From Mariprofundaceae bacterium (GTDB lineage Bacteria; Pseudomonadota; Zetaproteobacteria; Mariprofundales; Mariprofundaceae), in the NCBI GenBank assembly GCA_021772895.1, contig JAJFLC010000023.1:1-64000 (forward strand): a stretch of 64,000 nt of DNA, read 5' to 3'. Shown here in pieces: positions 8,250-17,009 of the stretch (the stretch's first letter is position 1; every line of letters starts with the position of its first letter). Under the pieces are notes generated by a model. That model searched no databases, was not told the DNA's origin, and worked only from the letters and a program-made list of their open reading frames with translations. Made by a program: the position numbers and the translations under genes.

Positions 8250-8714
8250 ATGCTTAAGCCTATTGGCCTGGTGCATAGCTCTTTTAAAGAACGTTATGCC
8301 GCTCCCCGTCAGCCAGCCCTTGGTGAAAAATCAGGGGAACAAATCACGGCAAGCATTGAACTGTTTGAAGGGTTTAATTTTAATCAGGCTCTGAAAGATC
8401 TTGATCAGTTCTCACACATCTGGGTAATCTACTGGATGCACCTCAATCAGGGTTGGAACCCGACAGTGACGCCTCCCAGAGGACCCAAGACAAAACGAGG
8501 TGTACTGGCAACACGTGCACCGCACCGACCTAACAGTATCGGGCTCTCTGCTGTGAAGCTTTTAAGTGTGCAAGACCGGACACTTGAGATTGCCAGCCAT
8601 GACATGTTAGATGGAACCCCCGTTCTAGATATTAAGCCTTATCTTCCCTACGCCGATTCCATCATCGATGCGTCGCATGGCTGGCTTGAGAACACAGATT
8701 TAATCCCATCTTGA
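8250..8714 (+). CDS. TsaA/TrmO-like tRNA (adenine(37)-N6)-methyltransferase
   Basis: 154 residues from the ATG at 8250, which starts MLKPIGLVHSSFKERYAAPR as in E. coli TrmO. Family motifs follow: FSHIWVIYWMH, PRGPKTKRGVLATRAPHRPN with the conserved SAM/tRNA-binding RxxxRPN, and LDGTPVLDIKPYLPYADS. TrmO adds the N6-methyl group to t6A37 of some tRNAs. An AAGAG stretch 9 bases upstream is a weak ribosome site. The frame is open further upstream, with a GTG at 8157 and a start at 8121 overlapping clpA. Those 31-43 extra residues show no family similarity, so the shorter form is preferred. Confidence 0.85.
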   Translation: MLKPIGLVHSSFKERYAAPRQPALGEKSGEQITASIELFEGFNFNQALKDLDQFSHIWVIYWMHLNQGWNPTVTPPRGPKTKRGVLATRAPHRPNSIGLSAVKLLSVQDRTLEIASHDMLDGTPVLDIKPYLPYADSIIDASHGWLENTDLIPS

Positions 8715-8745
8715 CTTCAATCTTCTATCGTTAACAATCAGCATT

Positions 8746-10812
8746 ATGCAATGTCCAAGTTGCGGCACATGGTATGCCGATACACAAGCCTTTTGTGCCT
8801 CCTGTGGTGATATTCTCACCAAGGACAACACACCTGCAAAATTAGGGCATTATCGCCTGATTGCCCCCATTGGTCAGGGTGGTATGGGCATGGTATTTCA
8901 CGCTTTTGATGAGGATCTGGAACGCGATGTAGCGCTCAAGGTGCTCCACCAACATCTGATTGATGATCATAAGCAAATGGAACGTTTTCGTCGTGAAGCA
9001 CGCACACATGGTCAATTAACACATGCCAACATTGTCAAGGTTCTCGACGCCTACGATTATAATCATTCACTCGCTTTGATCATGGAACTGGTAGAAGGCT
9101 GTACACTAAAAGAATACGCAAGATACAGAGGTGTGCTTGATTTAGGGGAGATCATCACAATTTCCCAAGGTGCACTCGCTGGATTGCAGGCCGCCCATCA
9201 ACATGAAGTTACGCATCGTGACATGAAACTTTCCAACGTTTTTATTGATAATGACAGCACCATTAAATTAATGGATTTTGGTTTGGCAAAAAAACGGGAA
9301 GTCAAAGATGATATCACCAACAGTGGCATCACTGTTGGCAGCTATTATTATATGGCACCTGAACAAATTCTTGGGAACTCGCTTGATGCCCGCACTGATC
9401 TTTATGCCTTTGGTGTCATTCTCTATCGTATGGCAACAGGCAAACTACCCTTCACCTCAAGTGGCGGGGGAGAATTTGAAATTATGGAGAAACAGGTCCG
9501 CCAACAGGCCCCCTCCCCTGAATCAATCAATAAAGATATTCCTGAAGCGCTCTCCTCTGTTATTATGGCATTGCTGGAAAAAAATCCTGAAGAACGTCCG
9601 GAAAACTGTCAGATAGCTTTGGATATGATCAATGCTCTGGGAGAAGGCACTGCATTATCACTTGAGCCCTCCACAGATTCTCAGAAGGTTTCGAGCTTTT
9701 CAGAGTTGCATGAATACCTGATTAGCAAAAAACATAAACACAACGAGTCTACAGAAGGCAATGATGTCACAATCACATCAGAAAAAAGTATTCTGGAAGA
9801 GGTTGTGCCCCATACGCTTTTATGGGCATTCAAAGAGTCTCCTGAAGCCGCTACAGAGGCACCCATTGATCTTCGTTCTCCGCCTCCAATTGATTCCAGG
9901 AAGTTAAAACGATTAAGAGCAGCCATCAGTGATATCCCCCCACTGCCTGAAACATGGGAACGTGTTCAAACCATTCTGAATGCGCCGGATGCATCACCAT
10001 CTGATTTAGCCAAGGAGATTGAACAGGATGCGGTATTAACAGCGCATGTATTAAAAACATGTAATTCTGCTGCTTATCTTATGCCGGGAAGTAAACCTGT
10101 GACCGACGTGGCTCTGGCGCTTACACGATTGGGCATGGATACCGCACACGACATCATTCTTCAAATGGTGGTTCCTGATTTTGGCAATAAAAACAAATCA
10201 GACCCTGAAGTACAATACATCTGGTATCACGGTCAGGCCATTTCTCTCATCTCCCGGACTCTGGCTGAATATAACAATATTTTGGATAGTCGTTCTGCGA
10301 GCCTCTTTGGCATGCTTCATGACATTGGAAAACTGGTGATTCTTCATCTTGAAGAGGAAGACAAATTAAATGAGCTGCGCGAGGCCATTAAGTCCGGTAC
10401 GCCAGCACTCAAAGCCGAATGGGATATTCTTGGTTATACACATATTGATGCAGGCATGATGTTAGCGCTTCACTGGCGCCTTCCAAGAAGTATCCATCAC
10501 TTTATTTATTACCATCATCATCCAGCCTGGCATACACCTGACTGTTGGCCTTCAGATGTACAGGCAGTTATTATGCTTGTGCATATGTCCCATCTGGTTC
10601 TCGGGATTATCGATCAAGACACAAATAAATACGAGGTGTGGGCTTCAAACCGACGTACACACACAGCTGAAACAGAATCCTTTTTGTATAAACCATTGCA
10701 CCTGCCGCTTACCAATGTCGCAGCCTACGCACAGTTGAAACAGGATCTCGATCATTTGAAAATTAATTTTCCGAATCTTTTTCCGGTAGAAGAACTGGTG
10801 GATGCCAAATAG
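8746..10812 (+). CDS. Zinc ribbon / Ser-Thr kinase / HDOD fusion protein
   Basis: 688 residues, no membrane segment. Residues 3-20 form a zinc ribbon (C3, C6, C17, C20). A Hanks-type kinase follows (about 33-300): glycine loop GQGGMGMVF, Lys in VALKVLH, catalytic HRDMKLSN, DFGLAKK, and activation loop TVGSYYYMAPEQ. All catalytic residues are present, with Met for the usual Leu in HRDLK. After a variable linker an HDOD domain spans about 395-600 (LPPLPETWERVQ, LLHDIGK-type motif near 523). HDOD domains are non-catalytic relatives of HD hydrolases seen in signalling proteins. I infer a soluble kinase that phosphorylates, or is regulated through, its HDOD module. The partner is unknown. A paralogue lies at 19779-21689. 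Confidence 0.9.
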   Translation: MQCPSCGTWYADTQAFCASCGDILTKDNTPAKLGHYRLIAPIGQGGMGMVFHAFDEDLERDVALKVLHQHLIDDHKQMERFRREARTHGQLTHANIVKVLDAYDYNHSLALIMELVEGCTLKEYARYRGVLDLGEIITISQGALAGLQAAHQHEVTHRDMKLSNVFIDNDSTIKLMDFGLAKKREVKDDITNSGITVGSYYYMAPEQILGNSLDARTDLYAFGVILYRMATGKLPFTSSGGGEFEIMEKQVRQQAPSPESINKDIPEALSSVIMALLEKNPEERPENCQIALDMINALGEGTALSLEPSTDSQKVSSFSELHEYLISKKHKHNESTEGNDVTITSEKSILEEVVPHTLLWAFKESPEAATEAPIDLRSPPPIDSRKLKRLRAAISDIPPLPETWERVQTILNAPDASPSDLAKEIEQDAVLTAHVLKTCNSAAYLMPGSKPVTDVALALTRLGMDTAHDIILQMVVPDFGNKNKSDPEVQYIWYHGQAISLISRTLAEYNNILDSRSASLFGMLHDIGKLVILHLEEEDKLNELREAIKSGTPALKAEWDILGYTHIDAGMMLALHWRLPRSIHHFIYYHHHPAWHTPDCWPSDVQAVIMLVHMSHLVLGIIDQDTNKYEVWASNRRTHTAETESFLYKPLHLPLTNVAAYAQLKQDLDHLKINFPNLFPVEELVDAK

Positions 10813-11407
10813 GTGCAACACGTTTAAGGCTCTCGGGTGTATCCAGATCATAACTCAGATCCAGTTGTTCTATTTTAATGCCTGATGTTTTTGCTCTTTT
10901 CATAGTCTCTTTTAAAACATGCTCGGAGCTCCATTGGATATCTTGAAACACCTCAATGTATGGCTGATTCATAGCAATCAGATCATAACCGCCATCTTCC
11001 ACAGGCCCAATCACAACATCACACTCTGGCAATCGTTCAATCACCTGATGCAGACGTGATTCGGACATATGTGGCGAGTCCGTTCCTAAAAAAAGGACCG
11101 GCCCTTCTCTATCGGCAAATGCCTGAAGCAACAAATGTGTCATACGAGCACCTAAATCTCCCTCGCTCTGAGAGATCATATTCAATGTAAACGTTTTGAA
11201 AAATGGATGTTCAATATCATCGGAAGCAATCGATACGTGTGAAAATATTCTATTCGCACGCTCAATAACAGTTGTGGCCATAGCCTGATGAATTTCAGCC
11301 GCTTCTTTGGCTGAATAACCTGAACATAGCCGTGTTTTTACAAAACCGGGCACTGGCGCTTTACACATAATGATGACATGCGGGCCATCATTCACTTTAC
11401 CTTGCAT
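10763..11407 (-). CDS. DUF2064 / TIGR04282-type nucleotidyl- or glycosyltransferase-like protein
   Basis: 214 residues. The N-terminus CKAPVPGFVKTRLC matches the start of the DUF2064 family (GT-A fold, related to MobA/CofC). The motifs LFLGTDSPHM (DSP) and VIGPVEDGGYDLIAM are also typical. Activity is not established; these proteins commonly sit beside a TIGR04283-type GT2 glycosyltransferase, as here. The 3' end overlaps the convergent kinase gene by 50 bases. Its start overlaps the end of the GT2 gene by 11 bases, so the three minus-strand genes 10763-13203 form one operon. Confidence 0.85.
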   Translation of the reverse strand: MQGKVNDGPHVIIMCKAPVPGFVKTRLCSGYSAKEAAEIHQAMATTVIERANRIFSHVSIASDDIEHPFFKTFTLNMISQSEGDLGARMTHLLLQAFADREGPVLFLGTDSPHMSESRLHQVIERLPECDVVIGPVEDGGYDLIAMNQPYIEVFQDIQWSSEHVLKETMKRAKTSGIKIEQLDLSYDLDTPESLKRVAPIWHPPVLLPEKDSEN

Positions 11408-12104
11408 GATAATAAAGCTCTGCCAATCGTTTCGGAGTCACCCCTAGCCAATATAAAAAACGTAATTGCCACATCAACATCACGGTTTTTATGATGCCAT
11501 GTTTCTCCCAGCGACGACTGGAAGTCGTGACCTTGTCACGCAAACTGGCAACACGGCCTTGAGACTTCAGTTGCTTGCTGAACTCAACATCCTCCATCAG
11601 CGGCTGATCTGGAAACCCACCGAGCTTTTTAAATACGCCTCGCCTTACAAACATTGCCTGATCGCCTGTGCTAATTTTGCTCATTCGAGAGCGCAGATTT
11701 ATCATGAATTCAATGAGCCTGAATATTGGGTGTGTGCCTGAAAGGGATAGGTCAAAGCGTCCTCCAACAGTACCTGGATCACGCATCATATTTCGCACGC
11801 GATTAAGCAAAGCAGCAGTGATTTTTGTATCCGCATGAAGAAAAAGAATCACGTCCGATTGGCACATTTCAGCACCTTTATTCATTTGTATCGCCCTACC
11901 CGGTCTGCTTTTATAATAATAAAAACCGGACTCAGCCAATAACGTAGCTGTCCCATCAGTCGATTCGCCATCTACAAGAATCACTTCGTCCGCATCCAGC
12001 TGTGCAAGCATTTGCAGTAACTCAGGAAGTTGTGTTTTTTCATTCAAGACCGGTACCACAACTGAAATCGATATGTGTTTCAACCCGTTATCCTTGAATC
12101 TCAA
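11397..12104 (-). CDS. GT2-family glycosyltransferase (TIGR04283-like)
   Basis: 235 residues. Family 2 features: SVVVPVLNE at the N-terminus, VILVDGESTDGT, VILFLHADTKI carrying the acidic metal-binding motif, and a late GDQAMFVRRGVF segment. It lacks strong membrane segments. It is usually partnered with the DUF2064 protein encoded next to it. The donor and acceptor are unknown. The ATG overlaps the end of the ATP-grasp-like gene by 17 bases, which points to translational coupling. Confidence 0.88.
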   Translation of the reverse strand: MRFKDNGLKHISISVVVPVLNEKTQLPELLQMLAQLDADEVILVDGESTDGTATLLAESGFYYYKSRPGRAIQMNKGAEMCQSDVILFLHADTKITAALLNRVRNMMRDPGTVGGRFDLSLSGTHPIFRLIEFMINLRSRMSKISTGDQAMFVRRGVFKKLGGFPDQPLMEDVEFSKQLKSQGRVASLRDKVTTSSRRWEKHGIIKTVMLMWQLRFLYWLGVTPKRLAELYYHAR

Positions 12105-13203
12105 GCGTTACCCAGCCACTGCCTTCTGTCCGAAAATTAGTGACTTGCCCTTGCCAGACGCGGCCTGCTACAGCGATTAACTTTTCACCTTGCGTGAACA
12201 GTCTGACATCAAATTTGAAAGGTTTGTCATGAAGCATCACCACACTGGCAGGCACAAATTTTTGCATGACTGTGTCTGTCCTGTCCAAGGCATCAAAGCG
12301 CTTTCGGGACATCGCTTTACCCAGCAATACACCTTTTCCCCCATGCCGTGCAGAAGGTTTAAACACCCAGTTTTTTCGCTCTTTCCACGCTTTTTCATCA
12401 TCATATTCATTCATGAGATGAATCTCAGGAACAATTTGACGAATCAAATGAATTTCGGAAGCACTCAGGCATGATTCCAGCAGCCCTTCATGCCACCAGT
12501 CAGCCATTCGGGCTTTATCCCCCAGCAGTGCATAGCTGCGGGGATGTGGATTTAACTGAACAAAACCTGCCATGTAGGCTTTTTTAATATCCTGCATAGC
12601 TGCCGAATCAAGATAAAAGTCAGTATGGCGATTGTATATGCCATCAAGCCGGTGCTGATTAAAATAAAGCCCCCTTTCATTTGGCTGATCACCACGCCAC
12701 TGCAAAGCTTCAGGGCTAAGTAAAAATACGTTCCTGTCATCACGTTCAAGTAATGCAGCATAAGCCTGCATTTCAGGAAACATAAACTGACTTTCAATAT
12801 CTTCATCAACAATAGCGATATTTTTCCACGCTTTTGGAAACATATCCAATAACCGTGTTTCAATATCTCCGGGCAACTCACCCATGTCAGGCTGTGGAAG
12901 CCACGGCTGATTTTCACCATCGGCATTGGTATGCGGGCCAATATATAAACCACCGGCATTGTTATTGATTTCAATCAACTTAGGACCATCATCTGTCAGA
13001 TGAAAATCAAACCCCATCAAAATACCGGGTGTATCAGAGCGTGGTTTTGCCGTTACAGGAAGTTTATTATCAAGTAGCCGAGCATAAGCCTCCTGATGCT
13101 TTAATTTGTATATCGTGTTTGAAAACTTAAACATCTGCTCAAAATCAGAGCGTGAAACCGGAACGGGTCTATCTGAGGCAAGTGTGGGTGAAACAAATAA
13201 CAT
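12088..13203 (-). CDS. ATP-grasp-like protein of unknown function
   Basis: 371 residues. FKPSARHGGKGVLLGK near residue 285 looks like an ATP-grasp nucleotide loop. The acidic KLIEINNNAGGLYIG segment, normally the C-terminal Mg-binding motif, lies near residue 75. This order suggests a circularly permuted ATP-grasp fold, as in several peptide- or amide-ligase relatives. The C-terminus (KFDVRLFTQGEKLIAVAGRV) fits the family's central sheet. No substrate can be named. It is the first gene of the minus-strand trio and is divergent from rlmN by 24 bases. Confidence 0.65.
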   Translation of the reverse strand: MLFVSPTLASDRPVPVSRSDFEQMFKFSNTIYKLKHQEAYARLLDNKLPVTAKPRSDTPGILMGFDFHLTDDGPKLIEINNNAGGLYIGPHTNADGENQPWLPQPDMGELPGDIETRLLDMFPKAWKNIAIVDEDIESQFMFPEMQAYAALLERDDRNVFLLSPEALQWRGDQPNERGLYFNQHRLDGIYNRHTDFYLDSAAMQDIKKAYMAGFVQLNPHPRSYALLGDKARMADWWHEGLLESCLSASEIHLIRQIVPEIHLMNEYDDEKAWKERKNWVFKPSARHGGKGVLLGKAMSRKRFDALDRTDTVMQKFVPASVVMLHDKPFKFDVRLFTQGEKLIAVAGRVWQGQVTNFRTEGSGWVTLEIQG

Positions 13204-13227
13204 GCAGCAAGACTACATTAATGCCTA

Positions 13228-14343
13228 ATGACCTGTACAATGCGCGCCATGCGAAATGGATCACAGCAAGAACTTCCTCAACTTTCCAGTCTCACAGTGG
13301 CTGAGCTGAAGACAGAGATGGAATCGTTAAAAGAACCAGGTTATCGAGCCAAACAAATCATTGATTGGCGTAATAAAGGCATGCTTAATCCTGATGACAT
13401 GAAAAACATTCCAATCGCGCTGCGTGTAAAACTTGCAATCGCAATCGTTTTCGAACCTTTACAACTCGTACAACGTCAGTGTTCAAAAGATGGAACACGC
13501 AAATATCTTTTCAAACTCACATCCGGTAAACAGCAGGGAAAAATGGTGGAAACTGTTTTTATTCCTGAAGAAAAACGAGGCACAGTGTGTGTCTCATCTC
13601 AAATTGGCTGTGTTTTAGACTGTCCATTTTGTTACACAGGCACACAAGGTTTTGATGGCAATCTGACTTCGGGTGAAATTGTAGCTCAGGTTTTAGCGGT
13701 TAAATATGATTTATTAAAAGAACCCGTGAATGAATCCAATGCTGAAATATTGCACTCACATGTCACCCACATTGTCTACATGGGCATGGGTGAACCCATG
13801 GCCAATGAAACTGGCCTGCATGAAAGCCTGAATATACTCCTTGATGCTGATGGATTAAAACTTTCGCAACGGAGAATTACCGTTTCCACATCCGGGCTCG
13901 TGCCGCAAATCAATCGATTGGGTGAAACAAGTGCGGTTAATCTGGCTATTTCACTTCATGCTGCCAGTGATGCGCTTCGTGACGTACTGGTTCCAATCAA
14001 CCGGAAGTATCCATTAGAACAGCTTCGCCAATGTCTGGATGCGTATCCTCTAAGTGCACAACGACATATTACATTGGAATATGTCATGCTTGAGGGTGTA
14101 AATGATCGCCCTGAAGATATCGAATCGCTGAATAAATTCGTAAATCGAAGACGTGAGCGGATAAATTTGATCAGCTTTAACGCTTATCCGGGGAACCCTT
14201 ACGAAGGTTCATCAAAGGAACACATGAACAAATTCGCAAAACAGTTGATTTCTAAAGGGATTCGTGCCACGGTAAGGCGTTCGAGAGGTCAGGATATTAT
14301 GGCCGCCTGTGGACAACTAAAAGCAGAAGGCATTGCTGCTTAG
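13228..14343 (+). CDS. rlmN: RlmN, dual-specificity RNA (adenine-C2)-methyltransferase
   Basis: 371 residues. A radical-SAM enzyme that methylates A2503 of 23S rRNA and A37 of some tRNAs. The cluster motif is C-V-L-D-C-P-F-C in GCVLDCPFCYTGTQGF. GMGEPMANETG and a late Cys in DIMAACGQL, corresponding to the catalytic Cys, are present. In-frame ATGs at 13228, 13240 and 13249 are all possible starts; none has a strong ribosome site. A TACAAT hexamer at 13236-13241 would put transcription start close to 13249. Confidence 0.96.
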   Translation: MTCTMRAMRNGSQQELPQLSSLTVAELKTEMESLKEPGYRAKQIIDWRNKGMLNPDDMKNIPIALRVKLAIAIVFEPLQLVQRQCSKDGTRKYLFKLTSGKQQGKMVETVFIPEEKRGTVCVSSQIGCVLDCPFCYTGTQGFDGNLTSGEIVAQVLAVKYDLLKEPVNESNAEILHSHVTHIVYMGMGEPMANETGLHESLNILLDADGLKLSQRRITVSTSGLVPQINRLGETSAVNLAISLHAASDALRDVLVPINRKYPLEQLRQCLDAYPLSAQRHITLEYVMLEGVNDRPEDIESLNKFVNRRRERINLISFNAYPGNPYEGSSKEHMNKFAKQLISKGIRATVRRSRGQDIMAACGQLKAEGIAA

Positions 14344-14362
14344 GTAAATTGGAGGGTTGTTG

Positions 14363-15247
14363 ATGTCGAAAGAAGCCATGACAAAACGTGTCGGCATCAT
14401 CGGCGGCAGCGGACTTTACGCCATCGACGGCGTTGAGATCATAGATCGTCTCCAGATCGACACCCCTTTTGGTGCGCCTTCAAACGATCTTGTACTTGCC
14501 CGAATTCATAATCAGGAAGTTGTCTTTCTCCCTCGGCATGGAAATGACCATCGCATCCCTCCTCACAAAATTAATTATCGTGCCAATATTTATGCCATGA
14601 AACTTGCAGGTGTAGAAAAAATAATCTCTATCTCAGCAGTGGGCTCACTACGTGAAGCCATTGCGCCCGGTGACTTTATCATGGTTGATCAGTTTGTGGA
14701 CCGCACCAAAGATCGTGATTCCACCTTTTTTGATGGGCCTGTTGTGGCGCATGTTTCAATGGCAGATCCTGTCTGTTCTCATCTGCATCAAAAGCTTATT
14801 GCTGCCTGCGAAGCATCAAACATTGTTACACATCAATCAGGTACCTATCTGGTCATGCAAGGGCCTCAGTTTTCAACACGAGCTGAATCAGAGCTTTATC
14901 GAAGCTGGGGCATGGATGTGATTGGCATGACCAACATGCCCGAGGCTAAGTTGGCACGGGAAGCTGAAATCTGTTACGCCACAGTGGCCATGAGCACCGA
15001 CTATGATTGCTGGCATAGTGAAGAGGACAATGTCTCTGTCAGTTCAGTGATTGAGGTAATGCAATCAAATGTTAAAAAGGCACAACGAATGCTCTATACG
15101 TTTTTTGAAAATGATCTAAATCGAGAAGGTGATATAAGTCACTGTGAATGCCAGTCAGCTTTGGATCATGGCATATTTGCAGATTTAAAAGCTCAGGATG
15201 ATGAAGCATTACGCTCTATTCATGCACTTGTGGAGAAATTTCTTTGA
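14363..15247 (+). CDS. mtnP: S-methyl-5'-thioadenosine phosphorylase
   Basis: 294 residues. It splits 5'-methylthioadenosine, a by-product of polyamine and homoserine-lactone synthesis, into adenine and methylthioribose-1-phosphate. Motifs: GIIGGSGLY, FLPRHGNDHRIPPHKINYRA, QGPQFSTRAES, and DVIGMTNMPEAKLAREAEIC. The last holds the Met-Thr/Glu purine and ribose contacts. Two TTG codons precede the ATG at 14363, but a strong GGAGG at 14351-14355 spaces correctly to the ATG, which decides the start. It sits 19 bases after rlmN. Confidence 0.93.
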   Translation: MSKEAMTKRVGIIGGSGLYAIDGVEIIDRLQIDTPFGAPSNDLVLARIHNQEVVFLPRHGNDHRIPPHKINYRANIYAMKLAGVEKIISISAVGSLREAIAPGDFIMVDQFVDRTKDRDSTFFDGPVVAHVSMADPVCSHLHQKLIAACEASNIVTHQSGTYLVMQGPQFSTRAESELYRSWGMDVIGMTNMPEAKLAREAEICYATVAMSTDYDCWHSEEDNVSVSSVIEVMQSNVKKAQRMLYTFFENDLNREGDISHCECQSALDHGIFADLKAQDDEALRSIHALVEKFL

Positions 15248-15288
15248 TTAGCAATTTTATTGGTCAACATTCGATTAAGCCAAACGCA

Positions 15289-16062
15289 ATGCGTCTGCGC
15301 TCAATTAGCCTGAGTATATTGATGGCCAGTATTTTCTTACTTACGGGCTGCCAAAGCAATGTAAAAACCGCTCATGAAGAAAAGCAGATCAAACGCGCTA
15401 AAATTCATTATCAGATTGGTTTGGATGCCCTTCATAAAAATCAACTTCCCAAAGCATTTGAAGAACTCATGCGTTCCGAAAAAATCGATCCAAAACAGCC
15501 CGATGTTCTTGATGCACTTGCTTATGCATGGCGGCTGCGTGGCAACCTTAAAAAATCTGAATTATATTATAAACGAGCCATTCGAGCCGGCGCAAGATCA
15601 GCTACATACAACAATTATGGCAGCCTTCTCCTTGAGATGAAGCGTTTTTCTGATGCAAAAATTCAATTAAAAAAAGCACTTGAAGATCCTCGTTATCGAA
15701 ATCAGTTTATTGCTTATATCAATCTCGGTGATGCTTTGCTTGGGTTAGAAAAGTTTGATGATGCGATCGAGACCTACCGAAAAGCAACTGTATTTAATCC
15801 GAAACAATTACTCTCACGCCTCAAAGAAGCACAGGCATATGTTGCCTCTGATCGATTAAATTATGCCCGAGCGCTTTACGAAACAATGTTTAGAGAGGAT
15901 AAAAAAAATCGTGCTATTATTGCAGGTCTACTTGAAGTTCTGACACTTCAGAAGGATCACGCTACCGCGCTTGCTCAGTTAAAAATATTTATAGCTGAAT
16001 CTGTTTCAGGTCTGGATCGGGCATGGGCTGCAGATGAATTGGCAAAATTAAACCGCAGATGA
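15289..16062 (+). CDS. TPR lipoprotein, PilF/PilW-like
   Basis: 257 residues from the ATG at 15289. An N-terminal lipoprotein signal ends in the lipobox LLTGC. At least four TPR-like helix pairs follow (for example YQIGLDALHKNQLPKAFEEL, YYKRAIRAG, AYINLGDALLGLEKFDDAIE). The architecture and the neighbouring RodZ-like gene match the PilF/PilW pilotin that assembles type IV pilus secretins in the outer membrane. The usual chromosomal context is rlmN-pilF-rodZ-ispG; here ispG does not follow. A start further upstream at a TTG overlapping mtnP is possible, but it would bury the signal peptide. Confidence 0.8.
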   Translation: MRLRSISLSILMASIFLLTGCQSNVKTAHEEKQIKRAKIHYQIGLDALHKNQLPKAFEELMRSEKIDPKQPDVLDALAYAWRLRGNLKKSELYYKRAIRAGARSATYNNYGSLLLEMKRFSDAKIQLKKALEDPRYRNQFIAYINLGDALLGLEKFDDAIETYRKATVFNPKQLLSRLKEAQAYVASDRLNYARALYETMFREDKKNRAIIAGLLEVLTLQKDHATALAQLKIFIAESVSGLDRAWAADELAKLNRR

Positions 16063-16937
16063 ATGATCAAACAGAAATATGCTCTGATCATTCCGGTCAC
16101 ATAGAGGAGATCAGTTCTCAGGATGAGCTTTTGTGTAAGTTGGCACATAGCCTGAAGAATGCTCGGGAAGCCCAAAAATTAAACATTGAAGAAATTGCGC
16201 TATCGTTAAAATTAAGGACTGTTTATTTAAAATCGCTTGAATCCGGTGATTGGAGTGATATGCCAGGCGAAGTGTATGCCGTTGCCTTTTTAAAACAATA
16301 TGCAAGCTTTCTTGACCTCGATATCAGCGAAAGTCTCGAAAAGCTGAAAACCGGCCAATATAAGCTAACCAAACCGTTAACTTTTCCAGATCCACCCATT
16401 GCACCGAATAAAACATGGGGCATTGTCGCTGTTCTTGTGTTTGTGGTGCTGTTTATACTCTTCAATCTCTATGATAATGGAGCAGATCATGTAAGCGACG
16501 AGCAACAGAATGTTTCATCATCAACGCTGATTGAAGACGCACTCCTGCCCGATCCGGCAACACTCACGCAGGATGAAACAGCAAAAGATTCGAACCTTCC
16601 CACAATGACTGAATCAGCGGAGCTTGAATTAGAAATAGAAAAAGAACTTCCTGACGCCACCATTGAGCATGCATATCAACTGACTGCGGTGGGTGATGAC
16701 GTTTGGTTACAACTGTCACTTGAAGGGGCATCTGGAGAACCCCCCATTCTCTTACGTGAGGTCTTGCTCAGAGATGGTCAAAGCACCACGCTTCATCACA
16801 TATCACCATCCCTGCTGTTAACATGTGGAAATGCAATTGCTCTGCAAGTACACATTGATCAAAAACTGATCATAGCTGCCGGGAGTTTGGGTGAAGGTAG
16901 AAAAGTTCTGAGAAACTTCAAACTCGCAGTCCAGTAG
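16059..16937 (+). CDS. RodZ-like membrane protein with N-terminal helix-turn-helix
   Basis: 292 residues. A helix-turn-helix of the HTH_25 type (about 27-90, LKNAREAQKLNIEEIALSLK) is followed by one membrane segment (about 125-145, GIVAVLVFVVLFILFNLY). After an acidic linker comes a C-terminal periplasmic beta domain of the DUF4115 type. RodZ binds MreB through the cytoplasmic HTH and controls rod shape. The gene start overlaps the TPR gene by 4 bases (ATGA), so they are coupled. A cytoskeletal role is inferred from family and architecture. Confidence 0.85.
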   Translation: MNDQTEICSDHSGHIEEISSQDELLCKLAHSLKNAREAQKLNIEEIALSLKLRTVYLKSLESGDWSDMPGEVYAVAFLKQYASFLDLDISESLEKLKTGQYKLTKPLTFPDPPIAPNKTWGIVAVLVFVVLFILFNLYDNGADHVSDEQQNVSSSTLIEDALLPDPATLTQDETAKDSNLPTMTESAELELEIEKELPDATIEHAYQLTAVGDDVWLQLSLEGASGEPPILLREVLLRDGQSTTLHHISPSLLLTCGNAIALQVHIDQKLIIAAGSLGEGRKVLRNFKLAVQ

Positions 16938-16980
16938 TTTCATCAAAACTTTTTCGAAAAGCCGTGATTAAAACCACAGT

Positions 16981-17009
16981 TGTTAGAAATCATCGCGTTG
17001 CTTACACAT
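16981..17009. repeat. 29-bp dispersed repeat, copy A, in a convergent intergenic gap
   Basis: TGTTAGAAATCATCGCG then TTGCTTACACAT. It matches 63297-63325 at 26 of 29 positions. Both copies have the same orientation and lie between the ends of two convergent genes. No terminator-like structure is obvious in it. Confidence 0.6.
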
